64,000 bases of DNA from Aphrophora alni. Lineage: Eukaryota > Arthropoda > Insecta > Hemiptera > Aphrophoridae. The notes under the pieces are model-generated. The model saw only the letters and a program-made list of their open reading frames with translations. It did no database searches and was not told where the DNA came from. The translations under genes were made by a program, and so were the position numbers. Below are positions 11,550 through 24,300 of the stretch, piece after piece. The stretch lies in the NCBI GenBank assembly GCA_963513935.1, contig OY740769.1, positions 36,731,120 through 36,795,119 on the forward strand. Direction: 5' to 3'. How positions within the stretch are numbered: the stretch's first letter is position 1; each line of letters begins with the position of its first letter.

Positions 11550-12849
11550 CAAAACCTTGGTTGGCACGGCTCATAAAAATATATTGTGGAAGTACAAATT
11601 GCCTTTTATTTAATTATTAATGAATTATGTTCTTCCAGCTAATACTGAAAGTAGCCTACTACACAAAGCTGTTAAGTGTCACTATTCTACCCCAAGGAGG
11701 ATGAAAAGGAATGGTTTTACTTTTCAACCTTAGGGCTGGTAAATCGGCTGTTTGTGTAAAATCAAATGATGATGAGTTGTTATTATGTTATCAGACAAGT
11801 AACCATTGTTTACATTTTTAAACCGAGAGCTTCTGTTAATTTTGTTGTCATAACCTAATTTCAAAATAACAAAAAACAGAAAAATGTATAACACTCGTTT
11901 AAAACGATCTTAATGAATTTGTTATCATTAAAGAATATAATCCGATATTTCATTAAAAGAACTAAGTGTTTCATAAAACAACGAATTCAGTCAGTTGAAG
12001 TGTATTATGGCTCTTCTTGTGTTCTATGGTTCAATTAGTTGTCATAAATTGATAAACTGGATTACGTTAAAATCAAAATTTGTTTCATTTAACAAGCTTG
12101 TATTATCCCACTCGCACAGTGGTGAGGCGATTGGTCAGGTTAGTAGTTGTCCTTTTGTATTCCTTGTTATAATAAATGACTTCGAATAGAGTGATGAGAG
12201 TTTTTTTATAAAGTAACATTGTTTTATCTATTTTATAATATTTACTTCTTTTTTTTAAATTTTACATTAAATAACTATCACATTCCAGCCATTAAAAAAA
12301 ATTAGGTTCAAGCTCCAAAATCAGGCTTTGCAACTCTATAGACTTGCATGCATTTTGAGAAAGGAAAAGATTAGTTAAAACTGCCAATTGCCTCAACCGT
12401 TGGGGCTATAGTATGAAGATTCGTATCACACACACTAACGTTCAATTTTTTTTACAGATTTATATTTATAATGTGAAAATATGTTTCAAAATTTGAAGTG
12501 TGTAAAAATTCCTACATAAGTTTAACACAAGGTGATCATACTGTTTGCTGCTTTCCAACATATAAATTGGCCTTTATAACTTCAGGCATAATAACTTAAG
12601 GCATAAATTAAGCCATAACAACAAATACTAACTTAAACACATTTGAGGTTTTTTTTAAGGTGTAAAACCATTGCAGCCATTATTGGCTTCACAAAATTGA
12701 GCATGAAGGTGCTCCAGCTTTATACATACAAATGACTTTAAACGAGAACATAACATGTTACAAGGCTGTAAAATAGCCCTGGCACAAGTTAACAATTATA
12801 ATTTATAAAATATGGAAAATGCAATTAACAACAGTAAAATCAAATGTTA
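11550..12849. other. intergenic, no gene seen
   Basis: No feature recognised. The 12600-12849 part may be the 3' untranslated tail of the minus-strand retrotransposon that follows. Confidence 0.4.
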
Positions 12850-13520
12850 CAGGGCTGTAAAAGGGCTCTGCAACGAATTACGAATAATAAAATTTAAAAG
12901 AAAAATTAACATAATAATTGACAAGATTTTATCAAAAAATTTCAGTCGATGAAAAAAGAACAATACCCGATTAAGGATCTGAAGACTATCCCCCAACATC
13001 ACCTGAATGTAATTGGGAAGGACAAATGTTTTACGCACACCTCTCAAAGCAATGCAGTCAATGAGGATGTGCTAATTGACAACACAACTTGACAAAATGG
13101 GCATTGTGCAGGACTCCAGTATGCCATCAGAAATCCATGAGTAATCATTGAATGACCGATACGAACACAGGTAATCACCACTTCCTCTCGACAACTGGCA
13201 TGTTTGGATGTAATCCACAGAAGAACAGTGTCTTTTATTTCCCTCAGCTTATTGGAGTCTGTTTTTGTCCATTCTTTTTCCCATTGCCTATGCAAAGTGG
13301 TTTTCACAGGCGATACTAAGTCAGATACCATAACACGTTGTGTGACTGGTATCCGACTTGTAGCTTCCTTTGCCACTTCATCAGCTTTTGTGTTTCCTGA
13401 AATCCCGTAATGCCCAAGTACCCAGCAAAATGATACTCCGACGTCTCATAGCTGAAGTCTGTGTATGGAACACAGAATATCTTCAACCAAGAGATTCTTA
13501 GAATACATATCCTGGATAGC
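12850..13520 (-). mobile_element. non-LTR retrotransposon, C-terminal (RNase H end) remnant
   Basis: Read on the minus strand, GYLGITGFQETQK resembles the GH-GI-GNE block that ends an RNase H domain. It is followed in the other frames by MAKEATSRIP, KLREIKDTVLLW, EEVVITCVRIGHSMITHGFL and the zinc-knuckle-like CPFCQVVLSISH. That order (RNase H, then R-GH-THG, then a Cys-His knuckle) is typical of the C-terminus of insect non-LTR polyproteins with RNase H. A last piece, RGVRKTFVLPNYIQVMLGD, reaches a stop near 12850. Several frameshifts are present and the 5' part is missing. Confidence 0.75.
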
Positions 13521-14509
13521 ATGTAAAGTTTAGATTTGAGAAGACAAACGACTATACTGAGTTACCACAAGAAGGGGATTTGTTAATTTAGAAATTATTT
13601 CGTTATCTATACATATAAATAAGGTTGCATCAAAAATTATCATAAGTCTGAATCCATTATGCATCAATGATTAGATAACACTTTTACACAAGAAATAGCA
13701 TTTACCCTCAAATTCCCCTCTTTTAAAATTCTTAATGAATGAATAAAAAAAAACATTTTTTTATCATCTTTATATGATTAAAACCCCAATTTGGTTTTTA
13801 GAAGGCAATTCATAAAATTGTATAACCAATATTTAGGGATACATCAGTTTTAGGGGAATAATGAATAGAGAAAAACCTTACAAACAGGAAATCTATATTT
13901 TGCTCTATCTAGATTGGCTTGAGAAAACAGTTTAAATACAGCTATGTACCAATATTTTTACTTAAACTTGAAAGGGATTTATTTCCAAATTAGACACCTG
14001 TATTTTAAAAGCAAAACATTGTTGGGAACCTTTTGCAACTGTAAATTAGATTTAGAGAAGAGGGCTGTAATCAAATTGACAACTCACTGGAGAAATCTAT
14101 TAACGTTGAAATCAAGTACTGCAAATCACATTACATTTCAGTCAACTGTTATCAAAATGGCTGCTTATAAAGTGAAATTAATTATAGGACAGAAATTTAA
14201 CAGTGACATTTGATGAGCCATCAATAAACAATAAGGTAGTCAGAATATTTCAAATGGTGATACTATTTTTCATTCTTAAGGAAATCAAGATCACAGTTAG
14301 TGTCTAAATATAAAAAACTATCATTAGACTAGTAAATAAAATAGTATTAGAGACTGGGTAGAGAAAATATTTAGTCCTTTAGACAAGCACAGTGTCGAGA
14401 AAGGAAATTATAATGTACAAATTGAAATATACCGGTATGAAAAGTATAGATTTCTTTAATGTTTCTTAGAAGACTACATGCATATGAAAGAAGGAATGAC
14501 TACAATGAA
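13521..14509. other. intergenic, no gene seen
   Basis: The 89-codon frame at 13944-14213 shows no recognisable domain. Nothing else is supported. Confidence 0.45.
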
Positions 14510-15180
14510 AACTCACTTAAGCAGCAAGGGAAGAAGAAAATTCGAGAGAACCCGAAAGAGGAAGTTCGACAGCGTGGAGGGAGAGCTAAGGATTGTGATA
14601 GGTATCAAATGGAGAAAAGATAATAAATGGAGAAACTTCTTATAACAGGTTAAAATCCACTTACGGTTGAATCACTAGCAAATTCATCATGGCAAGCATG
14701 GGAAGAAAAAATTGAGAGAACCAGAAAGAGGTAGCTGTAGGATGTTGAAGAAGAGCTAAGAATTGTGGAGATAGCAAATGCAGAAGAGAGAAAATAATGG
14801 AGAAGTTCTTGAAATAGGCCTAGGTCCACCTATGGTTGTAGTTTTATGAGATTCACATTAGCAGCCACCAGAAGAAGAAAGGTATGAGATCTAGAAAAAT
14901 GTAAAATGTGGAGAAAGTGCTAAGGATTGTGGGAGTCAACTGAATAAGGAAGAAAAAAAAGAGTTGAAGTTTTGAAACATGTAGCGATCGCCTATGGTTG
15001 TAACTCTATCAGATTCGCTAAAGCGGACCGGGCAAGAAGAAAGTTGGGAGAACCCGGAAGAGGAAGCCCTAAAGACTGTGTAAGTCCGAAAACGGAGAAG
15101 AGTTCCTCAAGAGAGAAACGAATGAATAAGAGAAAAATAAATGAAGGAAGCTTTAGAAATAGACCAGCTTAACAAACGTT
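14510..15180 (+). repeat. tandem repeat, about four units of 162-169 bp
   Basis: GAGAGAACC recurs at 14544 and 14713. CTTACGGTTG or CCTATGGTTG recurs at 14660, 14829 and 14991. GGAGAACCCGG closes the set at 15047. The spacings are 169, 169 and 162 bp. Units are purine-rich (AAGAAGAAA, GAAAGAGG) and diverged, roughly 65-80% alike by eye. Short frames inside it are by-products of the purine-rich strand. Confidence 0.75.
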
Positions 15181-15791
15181 TAACTCACCCAATAGAAGAA
15201 GAAGGTCAATTAACATAAATTTTTGATTGTCCCATTCTACAAGAGACTTGAATGTTCATTTTGTGTACTTGAGCACTCTGTTAATATTAAGATTGAAGTT
15301 AGCAAACTAGTAGATTATTATAAAAAGACAAGGGATATAACCGAGTTATCACCTCTACGTGCCCAGTGTCCTGAATTGATAACTTATACAATAGTTAGAA
15401 TAACTTATACCTATAATGTAAAAAGTTTCAAAGATAAAGTAGTTGAGTTTATGACTTAACAGTTTTCATCTGACTTATGTTCACCTCTTTTATTGTGAAA
15501 ACTTTTACAATATTACCATACTAAATCATTATCACTAAGCTAATGAAGTTTCAACTTTAGTGTAAAATGAAGACAGTTAATGAACTACTTATTGCTGAAA
15601 AACTTTATTTATTAAAATCTTCTTTCCTGATAGTTAATTTTTAAAATAAACTTTATTTAAACTTTAAGGTTTATAAAGGAAATATAATCTTACATAAAAT
15701 TGTCAGTTTACTTACAAACCTAAATGAATTCACCCTCCACATCAGTAACAAATTTTAAAACCGGCAAAGAGTAATCAGTTGTTATACTTAC
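15181..15791. other. intergenic, no gene seen
   Basis: A 78-codon frame at 15223-15459 has no recognisable content. Confidence 0.4.
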
Positions 15792-16010
15792 AGTTTTTAT
15801 TTCTGTCCTGAAAGTGTAACTGGCGGGGGAAATGTATAGTATCTCTGAAACTTCTGTGAGCGGCAGTGTGTATCTCTAACGGAGGATCCTGGTGAAGCAT
15901 ACAGGTCAGGTAACCAGACTTATATGAACGGCATGCTAAGCGGTATAGAGCCGTCTCACCAGACTCCATAAGGTTTGTATGTCTAGTTAGCCGAAAAGAA
16001 AACAATATGA
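15792..16010 (-). other. possible exon with strong splice donor (5'UTR exon or lncRNA)
   Basis: A block of locally higher GC with one open frame of 76 codons on the minus strand ends in AACT followed by the strong donor GTAAGTATAA (GT at 15791-15790). It lies upstream of the glycosyltransferase, on the same strand, and could be its missing first exon, spliced to 4864 across about 11 kb. The encoded residues match no family I know. It could equally be a non-coding exon or a chance donor. Confidence 0.25.
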
Positions 16011-18359
16011 CCCCATTTCGGTTTTGCTTCTCTTTGAGTTAAGACCAATAAATTACACTTTCTTATGTGTTCTGGAGGTTTGAGTACAAAAAGTCCATAG
16101 TGTGATCTGGAACTTATTCCGACTTACTAATCAAATAACAACTCAATTATTATAATATCTCTGTTTATTTATAAGTTGGAAAAACAGTGCATACACGTTA
16201 CACAAACTTTCTGATTGTAGCTTAGCCTACATAAACGCAGAAAAACTTAATCGGGTTAAATACTCCAACTCTCTAAAAAATTTAACCCGTATTTTATTTT
16301 CCCATGAATTTATTATACTTTTAAACAAATTATTCTCCAGTGTAGTCTCAAGACTGAACTGTGGTGAACTTTAGGCAGAAGCATGTAGTGAGCTTTTCTT
16401 GTATGAGCTTGACTACGACTTGTAGTGAATTAATGAGAACTGATTTATGTGTTTGTTTCTTTATCCATCGAAGATAAAAAATCTTATACAGACAACGGGA
16501 GACCCATACTTCCAATAGTATGAGATTTTTACTCACTAAAAACCACCTCCCTTCTTATTAATATTGACTACCTACACTGATTTCCGAAGAGTTTGGTCGT
16601 CATTTATATGTTTTGGCCTGTGGGCAAAAAACCAAGATGAAAAAACCATCTTGGACTTTGGAGCGAATAAGAGAAGTTTTGTGCATTTTGATGAAACATA
16701 ACCTCAAAGTAACTTAATAAATTTATAACATTTGATTACCTAAACACATCTGTTATAATCGTTATAAAATTGAGTTTATGGAAGTATATTTACAAATTTG
16801 AACTAAATAAACAATAAACTTACAGTATAAGACACCAACGGATAGTTTTTGCTGTGTCTATGAACGTAAGCCTATCATTAACATTTTTCCCCCTGTAACA
16901 AAAATTTGGCAGTAAATTAAGCCATTCAACGTTTTCTATAAATAAATGTATTTGTTTCGGTTTATACATTCTTTACAAAATTTGCATATCCAATTTATTA
17001 TACCATATTTAAAACAAAATTTGGGGAGAGGTAAGTAATTTCTTGTCTCTTCTATAAATTGCTACTTTATAATGATTTTTACAACCGATTATAAAAAATA
17101 TTTAACAAAAACAAAATCCCTATCAGTTTAGAACATAACAGAAGAAACAACTGTAGTCAATCTGTCATTTCAAATTAATGGAAGATTGTGTATTCATAAA
17201 AAGTTAAAACACTTAATGAAACAAACAGTTTGCTTCTAGAGTAAGTTTAATTATTTGTATAAAATCCTCAGAAACTCGATGCACTTTCTACCTCAGATAT
17301 ATTGCTAAAGTATCCCTTAGTAGTTTTAAACATTCCAGCATTACAACTTGAAATTCTTATTGACAAAATACTTTCTTGGTATGTTTTACTTTCCAGTTTT
17401 TCTATACTAGGAAGGAGGAGGGGTAGGGCGCCTTGTTAAAAGAAATATGTTTGTCGATTTAAAACTAGAGTAACTAACACCCCATAAATTATTATTACAG
17501 TTCTAAATATCACTTGAAGAACGAAAATAACTCATTTAATAAATAAACATAATTATTTTACTGTATTATTGTAAAGTCTCGAGATCCCCACATCCATTAA
17601 TTTTGAATAAAAAAGTAGAAAATCGAAGATTTTTATAGAATAGAAACTACACTTTTTGGTAAAACTTTTTTAGCCCTCCTAGAGATAGCTATAAAGAGGT
17701 CAATTCAAATATTTTAAATGGTGAGGCTCGTTGACTATATATTTTCTATTTAAAAGGTGAATCGTTTTACAGGTCTTGATTAGTTTGTAAAAATGGCAAA
17801 AAGAAAATGTGATTCCATTGAATCAATATTTTTAATTATTTAACATGAAAACTTAGATTCTCTATATATTTAAGTTATAAATCCTTATAAGGGATTTCAT
17901 GTCATGGTGTATCAGAAGTTGGAGACTGCACGAGCACTGAGCACTGGAGGAACTGCGATTTGGAGACATCCATGGAATCAAAGGACACCAGGATTCATCT
18001 CTACTAATTTAAAAAATAATAATTTTTTATATAGATGTTGTGGTATAGACATCATAAACAATTCATTATCATTTATGTGTATTGTGAATAGAGTATGATT
18101 TTGCTAGATGTATTTGTGTTTTTATATTTGTCAGGATAAATTCAAAATAATTAAATTTTTTATATATAATTAAGTCTCCTTTAGAGACATAAAATATCAC
18201 TCTTTAAATAATTTAAATTCTTTTTGTTGCAACATTAAAATGCAAAGTAAGAAATACATAAAAAAAAACTTTTTGATTTTAAAATAAAGAGGTCGACTCA
18301 GATAAAAGATTTTTTGAACAAATGTTTAATAATAGAACATATATTATCATTTATATTTC
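16011..18359. other. intergenic, one short hairpin
   Basis: At 16632-16654 CCAAGATG and CATCTTGG form a perfect 8-bp stem around a 7-base A-rich loop. No gene was recognised; the 64-codon frame at 17904-18098 is unassigned. Confidence 0.45.
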
Positions 18360-18551
18360 TCACTTTATTTGTAACATTGAATATCATGTTAATAAATATT
18401 TTGTGTACAATTTCAGCAGAACAAGGCTTTGAATCTCTTAATTATCACCTATTGCTAAGTACCTCTTAAAAAGAACCTTTGACCTCGAGAGACTGTAAAT
18501 TCAATTTTTCTATTTTTTCAAAATTGGTAAGCTTTAAGCTTCCTGGCGCCC
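18360..18551 (+). repeat. LTR-like repeat family, copy 1 (3' end)
   Basis: The ordered blocks CAATTTCAGCA, GACCTCGAGAGA and TCAAAATTGGTAAGCTT, ending in CCTGGCGCCCATAAA, also occur at 27681-27832 and in part at 33139-33283. TGGCGCCC immediately after the conserved end looks like a tRNA-Lys-type primer-binding site, as found just inside the 5' LTR of many retroelements. Only the last 200 bp or so are alignable here. Confidence 0.5.
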
Positions 18552-18850
18552 ATAAAGCTGAGCATTTATTTCAATTTATGTATTCTTTTTTATTATTAGT
18601 TTACAAAAGTAGTAATTGAATCATTTCATATTATCTTATTTATATTTGTAAAGCCTGTTGGGAAAGGGAAAAGGATAAAGGATGATTCATCTAAGATTAA
18701 GATTAGGGGGTTCTCTTTATTTTGTGACCCATTGATGAGACAGTTCCCATCTTCTTAGTTCTGAGGTAAGTTCTTAGTTCTGGTAAGCCTGTCTCCTGCC
18801 TATACAAAATCTAACCAATCTAATAGGCTATGTGCCCTATTAAATTCTAA

Positions 18851-18852
<2 letters not shown>

Positions 18853-18887
<35 letters not shown>
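18853..18887. repeat. (TA)n microsatellite
   Basis: About 17 TA units. Confidence 0.95.
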
Positions 18888-18889
<2 letters not shown>

Positions 18890-19135
18890 AAAGCCTGCTG
18901 AAGGTGCATTTATTTCATAGGCTACTATCCCGTAATTATTATTGTTATGTTTTAGTGACAACAATTACAATAAATATCGGGTTGTGTCCATATTAAATTT
19001 AATGTATGGGAGTCATATTTGTAAATTATGAATGTAATATTTTCTTGAAATAGGATTCTAACATTTATAATTTAGAATGTGAATTTGTTATAGATAAATT
19101 TAAAACATTCAATTTATTTTATTTATTTTAAATTT

Positions 19136-19235
19136 AAATGGTGACTAATCAAGACAGATACTTCACTAGGATGGGTGCTGGTGAACGAGACTACGACAGA
19201 CATTATGTAAGCTGCTTTTGACAATGCTGTAGTTG
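19136..19235 (+). repeat. 98-bp dispersed repeat, copy 2
   Basis: Near-identical to 11451-11549 (one base change, one TA insertion). It lies directly upstream of the non-LTR reading frame at 19265 and may belong to the same mobile unit, although copy 1 has no such frame beside it. Confidence 0.85.
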
Positions 19236-19660
19236 GGACAGCAGCATAAATAATAAAAGTAATTTTGAAGAAAAAAAGATTTGATCATTCGGATCCACTT
19301 TTTCAAAAACTTGATATCCTCCCGCTTAGAAAGCTTTATGTCTATAAGTTAATAAAAGCATTATTGAATCTAAGATCAAAGGGAAAAGGAGGGTTTAATG
19401 CATATTGCTATGCAAACCTTAGAAATCCTCGTTTGGTTTTTGTGCCTCGGGCCAGGTTAACCTTATTTCAACAATGTCTCTTTTATAATGCACCTAGAAT
19501 TTTTAACTTATTGCCCTTGGAGTTAAAGGTAGACTATTCCGAGAAGAGAACCATGAAAATGGTTAAACATTGGCTATTTGGAATCGATGACATAGATCAT
19601 ATCTTGAAACCAGAAAATTGATTGATGTGTACAATTTACCGTTATTTTAAATATTCTCTT

Positions 19661-19686
19661 GTGTGTGTGTGTGTGTGTGTGTATGT

Positions 19687-19761
<75 letters not shown>
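19661..19761. repeat. (GT)n microsatellite
   Basis: About 100 bp of GT with two early TA interruptions, inside the retrotransposon 3' UTR. Frames here are low-complexity artefacts. Confidence 0.95.
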
Positions 19762-19762
<1 letters not shown>

Positions 19763-19871
19763 CGTGTATGTTTGTATGTTTGTATCTATTATTATGAGGT
19801 GTTTTGAGTATATGTATTTTGATTTGGGTATGTAGGTATAGATTTGTATATGTATGCGACATTTAAAAAAA

Positions 19872-19878
19872 ATGTATG

Positions 19879-19910
<32 letters not shown>

Positions 19911-19982
19911 TGTATGTATGTATGTATGTATGTATGTATGTATGTATGTATGTATGTATGTGTATATGTATGTGTATATATA

Positions 19983-20013
<31 letters not shown>

Positions 20014-20027
20014 ATATATATATGTAT
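19872..20027. repeat. (GTAT)n / (GT)n compound microsatellite
   Basis: About 22 GTAT units, then TG and TA runs, in the same 3' UTR. Confidence 0.95.
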
Positions 20028-20959
20028 TTTGGCTTGGATTGTTATTATTATTTTAATAAAAGTAGATTATATTATTTCTTTTTATTTTATATTGATGCAC
20101 AGCTGGTCAGCTCATGACTCTTTCTGTTTGTTTTTTGAACTGATAGCAACCCCAACACAGGCATTGCCTCTGGGGTGCTTAATTTATTTTACAAACATTA
20201 AAATTAACTGTTGACGTGTAAGTAATTATAGTTTTTTTTTAATGTTATTATTACTGAAGTTTATTTTTTAAGTTTTATATTATTTTCATTTTTATATGTA
20301 TTATTGAAGTGTACTGTTGTTTTTGTTTGTGAAATAAATATTTTCATTAAAAAAAAAATTTAAGATGAATTTTTGAATTTAGGTTTGGTTTTTTTACATG
20401 AGTTGGCAATGTAACAGAAGGAAAATTAAACTCACAGAATTATTGATGACTAAAACACACAGCTGGTTGACAGTAATCACCTACTGTTAATTAAAAGTTA
20501 TCTTTATATTTCCTTTGGGCAATACTTAAAAAAACAGAGACTAAAATTTTAAAAAAATATAACAATCTATGCACATACTACAAAAAGCTGATTTGAAAAT
20601 TACCTTTTTTTTTCAGAAAAAAAAATTTAACTTTATTTAAAATTACGGTTGTTTGGTAGTCACACAGACTGCCGAAACTCAGCCAATTAGAATGATGCAG
20701 CTTTTTATTTTCTCACAAAATAATTCAAAATTTATTTTGATGGTCACCATTTCAAAATTTATTAACCAACTTTTGTGGTTTGCCCTTTGATTTGTAAAAA
20801 TAAGGTTAGAAGCTAAATTTGATCAAAATTAGACAAACATTAAGACCTTTAGTAATAAACGACATGCTACTGTTCGAAAACATGAATTGAGTGATAATAT
20901 ATTAACAATGAAATATTATTACATAAGTAAAAAGGTCTCATTGTCACTATCCAAAAGAG

Positions 20960-21320
20960 AGAGAACAATGATAGAGATTGGTAATCTATACAGAATAGTA
21001 TAGAATACTATATGGAGGGATCTCATACCGACACAGAAGCAGGTGCGGGCAATTAAGGAAAACAACCAAAGAAGTGTAGCTCTCGAAAAATATGCAACAA
21101 TATTCCAGGTAGAAGTCCTGGCAATATTAGAATGCCCAAATTAATGCCTAAATGAGAAGGTATGACAATGAGCATATTTCATTGTTAGGATGGATAGTTA
21201 GGGTGATATTACTGCTGTAAGTTCACACGAATATTATTCTTCATTAGTGTGGAATTGTCAACGGTCATAGTTAAGCTATCAACCTGGAACCAGGTGTATT
21301 TGTCTAGTTTACAGCAAACT
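20960..21320 (+). mobile_element. non-LTR retrotransposon RNase H remnant
   Basis: NQRSVALEKYATIFQVEV followed by LAILECPN fits the RNase H stretch that reads 'Q-EV-AI' in insect I/Loa/R1-type elements. After a broken part, SSHEYYSSLVWNCQRS fits the 'SDSQAALKAL...S-LVW-C' stretch, and STWNQVYL follows. The catalytic Asp stretch (SDSQ) is not readable. Only the RNase H piece is present, with stops and shifts. Confidence 0.6.
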
Positions 21321-24300
21321 CATTAATTAGTATGATAGGACAATTTTAAAACCATATTTAACATTGGATAAATATATCCTTAAAAGAAGTTGGGAAAAAA
21401 AACTCATACATACTATTTATTAATATAAAGTTGAGTAACCACACTTTTTTTGTCCTAAAAAAACCCTTGTTGTCCTGGGTCAAAAGACCTAGATCAAAGA
21501 ATATGAAAACTCCTTTGTGGAGGAATAGAGTTAATACAAATAAATAAAACTAGAGATTTCATTCTATTGCCAATATTTTGAATTTCATCAATAAATCTAC
21601 CCTGAGTATAGAATATAAACAATAGTTTTATAAATTAAGTAAGGAAAGAAGATGACAGCAGTATAATTTCAGAATTACTGTTGCGGTTATTTTAAAATTT
21701 TAATTTTGGTTTAAGTTATACATAAACTATTAACAAAATCATCATTCACTTTATAAACAAGAGGTAGTAAAGATTATATTGGTTCAAGGTTATCAACTTT
21801 ACATATGTAACATCCTTTGTTACATCCAAGTTCTGTTATTAGTATAGTTTATTCAGACATTTCGTAATTTGTGTTTGTACAAATTTTGAGAATATGAAAA
21901 AACTCCAAATACCAAATAATAAACCTAAAACTTTTGAAATAACTTTTGGAAAAACAAACTATCATAACCTAAGTTCGAAATTAAAACTAAATTAGTAATC
22001 TAAGAGTGGAACCCAAGTCTAACGCTTAACCTGAACAGGCAAAATGACTAATATTATATACTATTATGACCATATGATCAGGAAAAATCACAAATCAACA
22101 GAACTATGCATAACACACAAAATAACAAATACCTAGATGAACGAAGATCTTATACAGGCCCCTAGTTATATATTTAGGTTCCTTTCTTAGATTACTAGTT
22201 TCAGATTTAAACTATTAGATTAGGTTGACATTTTTCATACTTCTTATGTTCTAGGTTCATCACTTGATAATGGGAACTGATAAATATTTACTCACTGTCC
22301 TGTATTAATATTTGTATGTTATACAGTATATACAATAACTGAATAAACTATCCCAATAATATGAACTAACCATTACATTTAACAATTCTGATATTTTTTG
22401 ATATTCTGATATTCTGTCTTTTTTTTAGGACGAGAAAGAACAGATCTGTAAGATTATTGAATATAATCTATCGCGTTTTCCTATTTACTTCAAAACAAAA
22501 TTTATGAATATCAGACTATTTGTTCAATTTTAAATAAATACATTAATTCGCCATTTTTTGGGGTGGAAGGTGTAATTTTGGAAAAATCGTCCTGAGTTTT
22601 GATCACACAAAACCACTTTCCCTTCCAAAACGCAACAAATCCTAAATATTACAAAGAAAAAATTGATCCAGACATTTCTGAAATATGTGTGGATTAAATT
22701 TATCAGGCCAGACAAATTAGACTTAATAAGAACAAAGATATTTAAATTAAATCTTTCTCGCTCACTTTGGAACCTTTAATTTTGAAAATTATAATAAATA
22801 TATTTTGACATAAATGTGTTCATTGGGCATGACATTTCTTTCACGCACCATTTACTTTTTATTATGTCTATAACATAAATCTTTCCTATTCTCCTGGCCC
22901 CAAGACTTGACAGATAATGCACAAGAGTCACAGGGGGAGTTTGCTTCTCCCAACATTATTTCCTAGCAAATACAAAAATATTGTGCGAGTATAAAATATA
23001 TTACTACGTATAAACCTATATTGTTTTCTTTATTCTAAAAAGAACAAATTTTGTTCTTGAGTAATTTTAGAGATAAATTGCTTTCATAAGTATAATATTT
23101 ATATATGAATAAATTAATTGAATAGTTTTTGTATAATAGTATAAACATACTATTACAATAACAATAATGTTGTATATTAGTATGACAAAACAATACACGA
23201 AATTTTGTTCTCACAATAATCACATTCTAAACTTAAATCTCGCTTAATTCTGATCATGATTTCACTGGAAAATTAAAATTTGGAGTTATCAAACAAAAAA
23301 TGGAAAATAACCAAGAATTCAATCTTGAAGGTTCATACATATGAACAATAATCCAAATGAATTTGAACAAATATTGATGAAATATAAAGATTAATAACCT
23401 ATATCAATAAATAAAACTGTGTACAAAATTATGTATTGAAATTTTAACTTAAGTTTAAAAAAGAACCATTTGATAAAACTGATGAATAATTTACTAAACT
23501 CCTAAATAATTAAATTGGTTAAATATTTAAAACTGTTTCAAGATTTTTATTCTTGAGTTACAACATTTTCTTTTAGTATTTAGCCACCTTCAGTAGACTT
23601 TCAGACATAATTTTAATCAGAAAGAGTCCATAAGGATGAAACTAATATATGTATATAGATTGACCTTAGTCATATAATGGACAAGGGTGAAAAAACACAA
23701 GGAGAGAAAATAAATTGAATTCCTCTCTGCTTGAAAGACATACATCACATCTATCGAAAGGAGGCAAAGTATTTAAAAGTATTGGGTAGGTTAAGAAGTA
23801 GAACCCTCCTCGGACTAAGACTGTACTGAAGGGAATACTCAGGTAAGAGACCTCATAAAATGCAAAGAGGTAGTATTATCTGAAAATATTCCAAATTTAT
23901 AGTTGAAAAAAAAGTTCTAACTCGAACAATGAACATCATATTCCAACATGTTGATTATATTTTGCCTAATACTTCCCCTTCTAGTGTTTTAGAGGAGCTG
24001 AATCCCCCATAAACACTTGCAACCATGGTTTAATGTAAATTACAGTAACATCAAAAATATTTGAACAAAATACTTTGTTCTACGACTCATTTTCAATACT
24101 ATTCATACCTTAAAATGGATTCTTGACATCAACTCAATTTTTGTAGTGTCCTCAAGCACCACTTTCTTTTATGAGTAGGCCTATACTAATAAATTAAAAT
24201 AGTATTAAGTTTGGGCAGTAAATTATGATAAACGAGTCAGTTAAGGTCGGTTAGGATGTTGTAGTTATATATAAATATAGCCTTATTTAACATCAAAAAG

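Larger units (their letters stand above)
19265..20350 (+). mobile_element. 5'-truncated non-LTR retrotransposon: C-terminus and 3' UTR
   Basis: The 118-codon frame 19265-19621 has the pattern of the extreme C-terminus of CR1/jockey-type polyproteins: FQKLDILPLRKLYVYKL, then RNPRLVFVPRARLTLFQQ, NAPRIFNLLPLELK and a short tail to TGA. A 3' UTR with large GT and GTAT microsatellites follows. It ends with an AATAAA (20334-20339) and an A-run near 20347-20357, as expected of a retrotransposed 3' end. The frame is open but has no catalytic region. The exact clade is uncertain. Confidence 0.7.

Noticed and set aside
19622..20214. Several open frames of 60-112 codons on both strands
   Set aside because: They are translations of GT and GTAT microsatellites, rich in Val/Cys/Tyr/Met or Thr/His, with no protein features.
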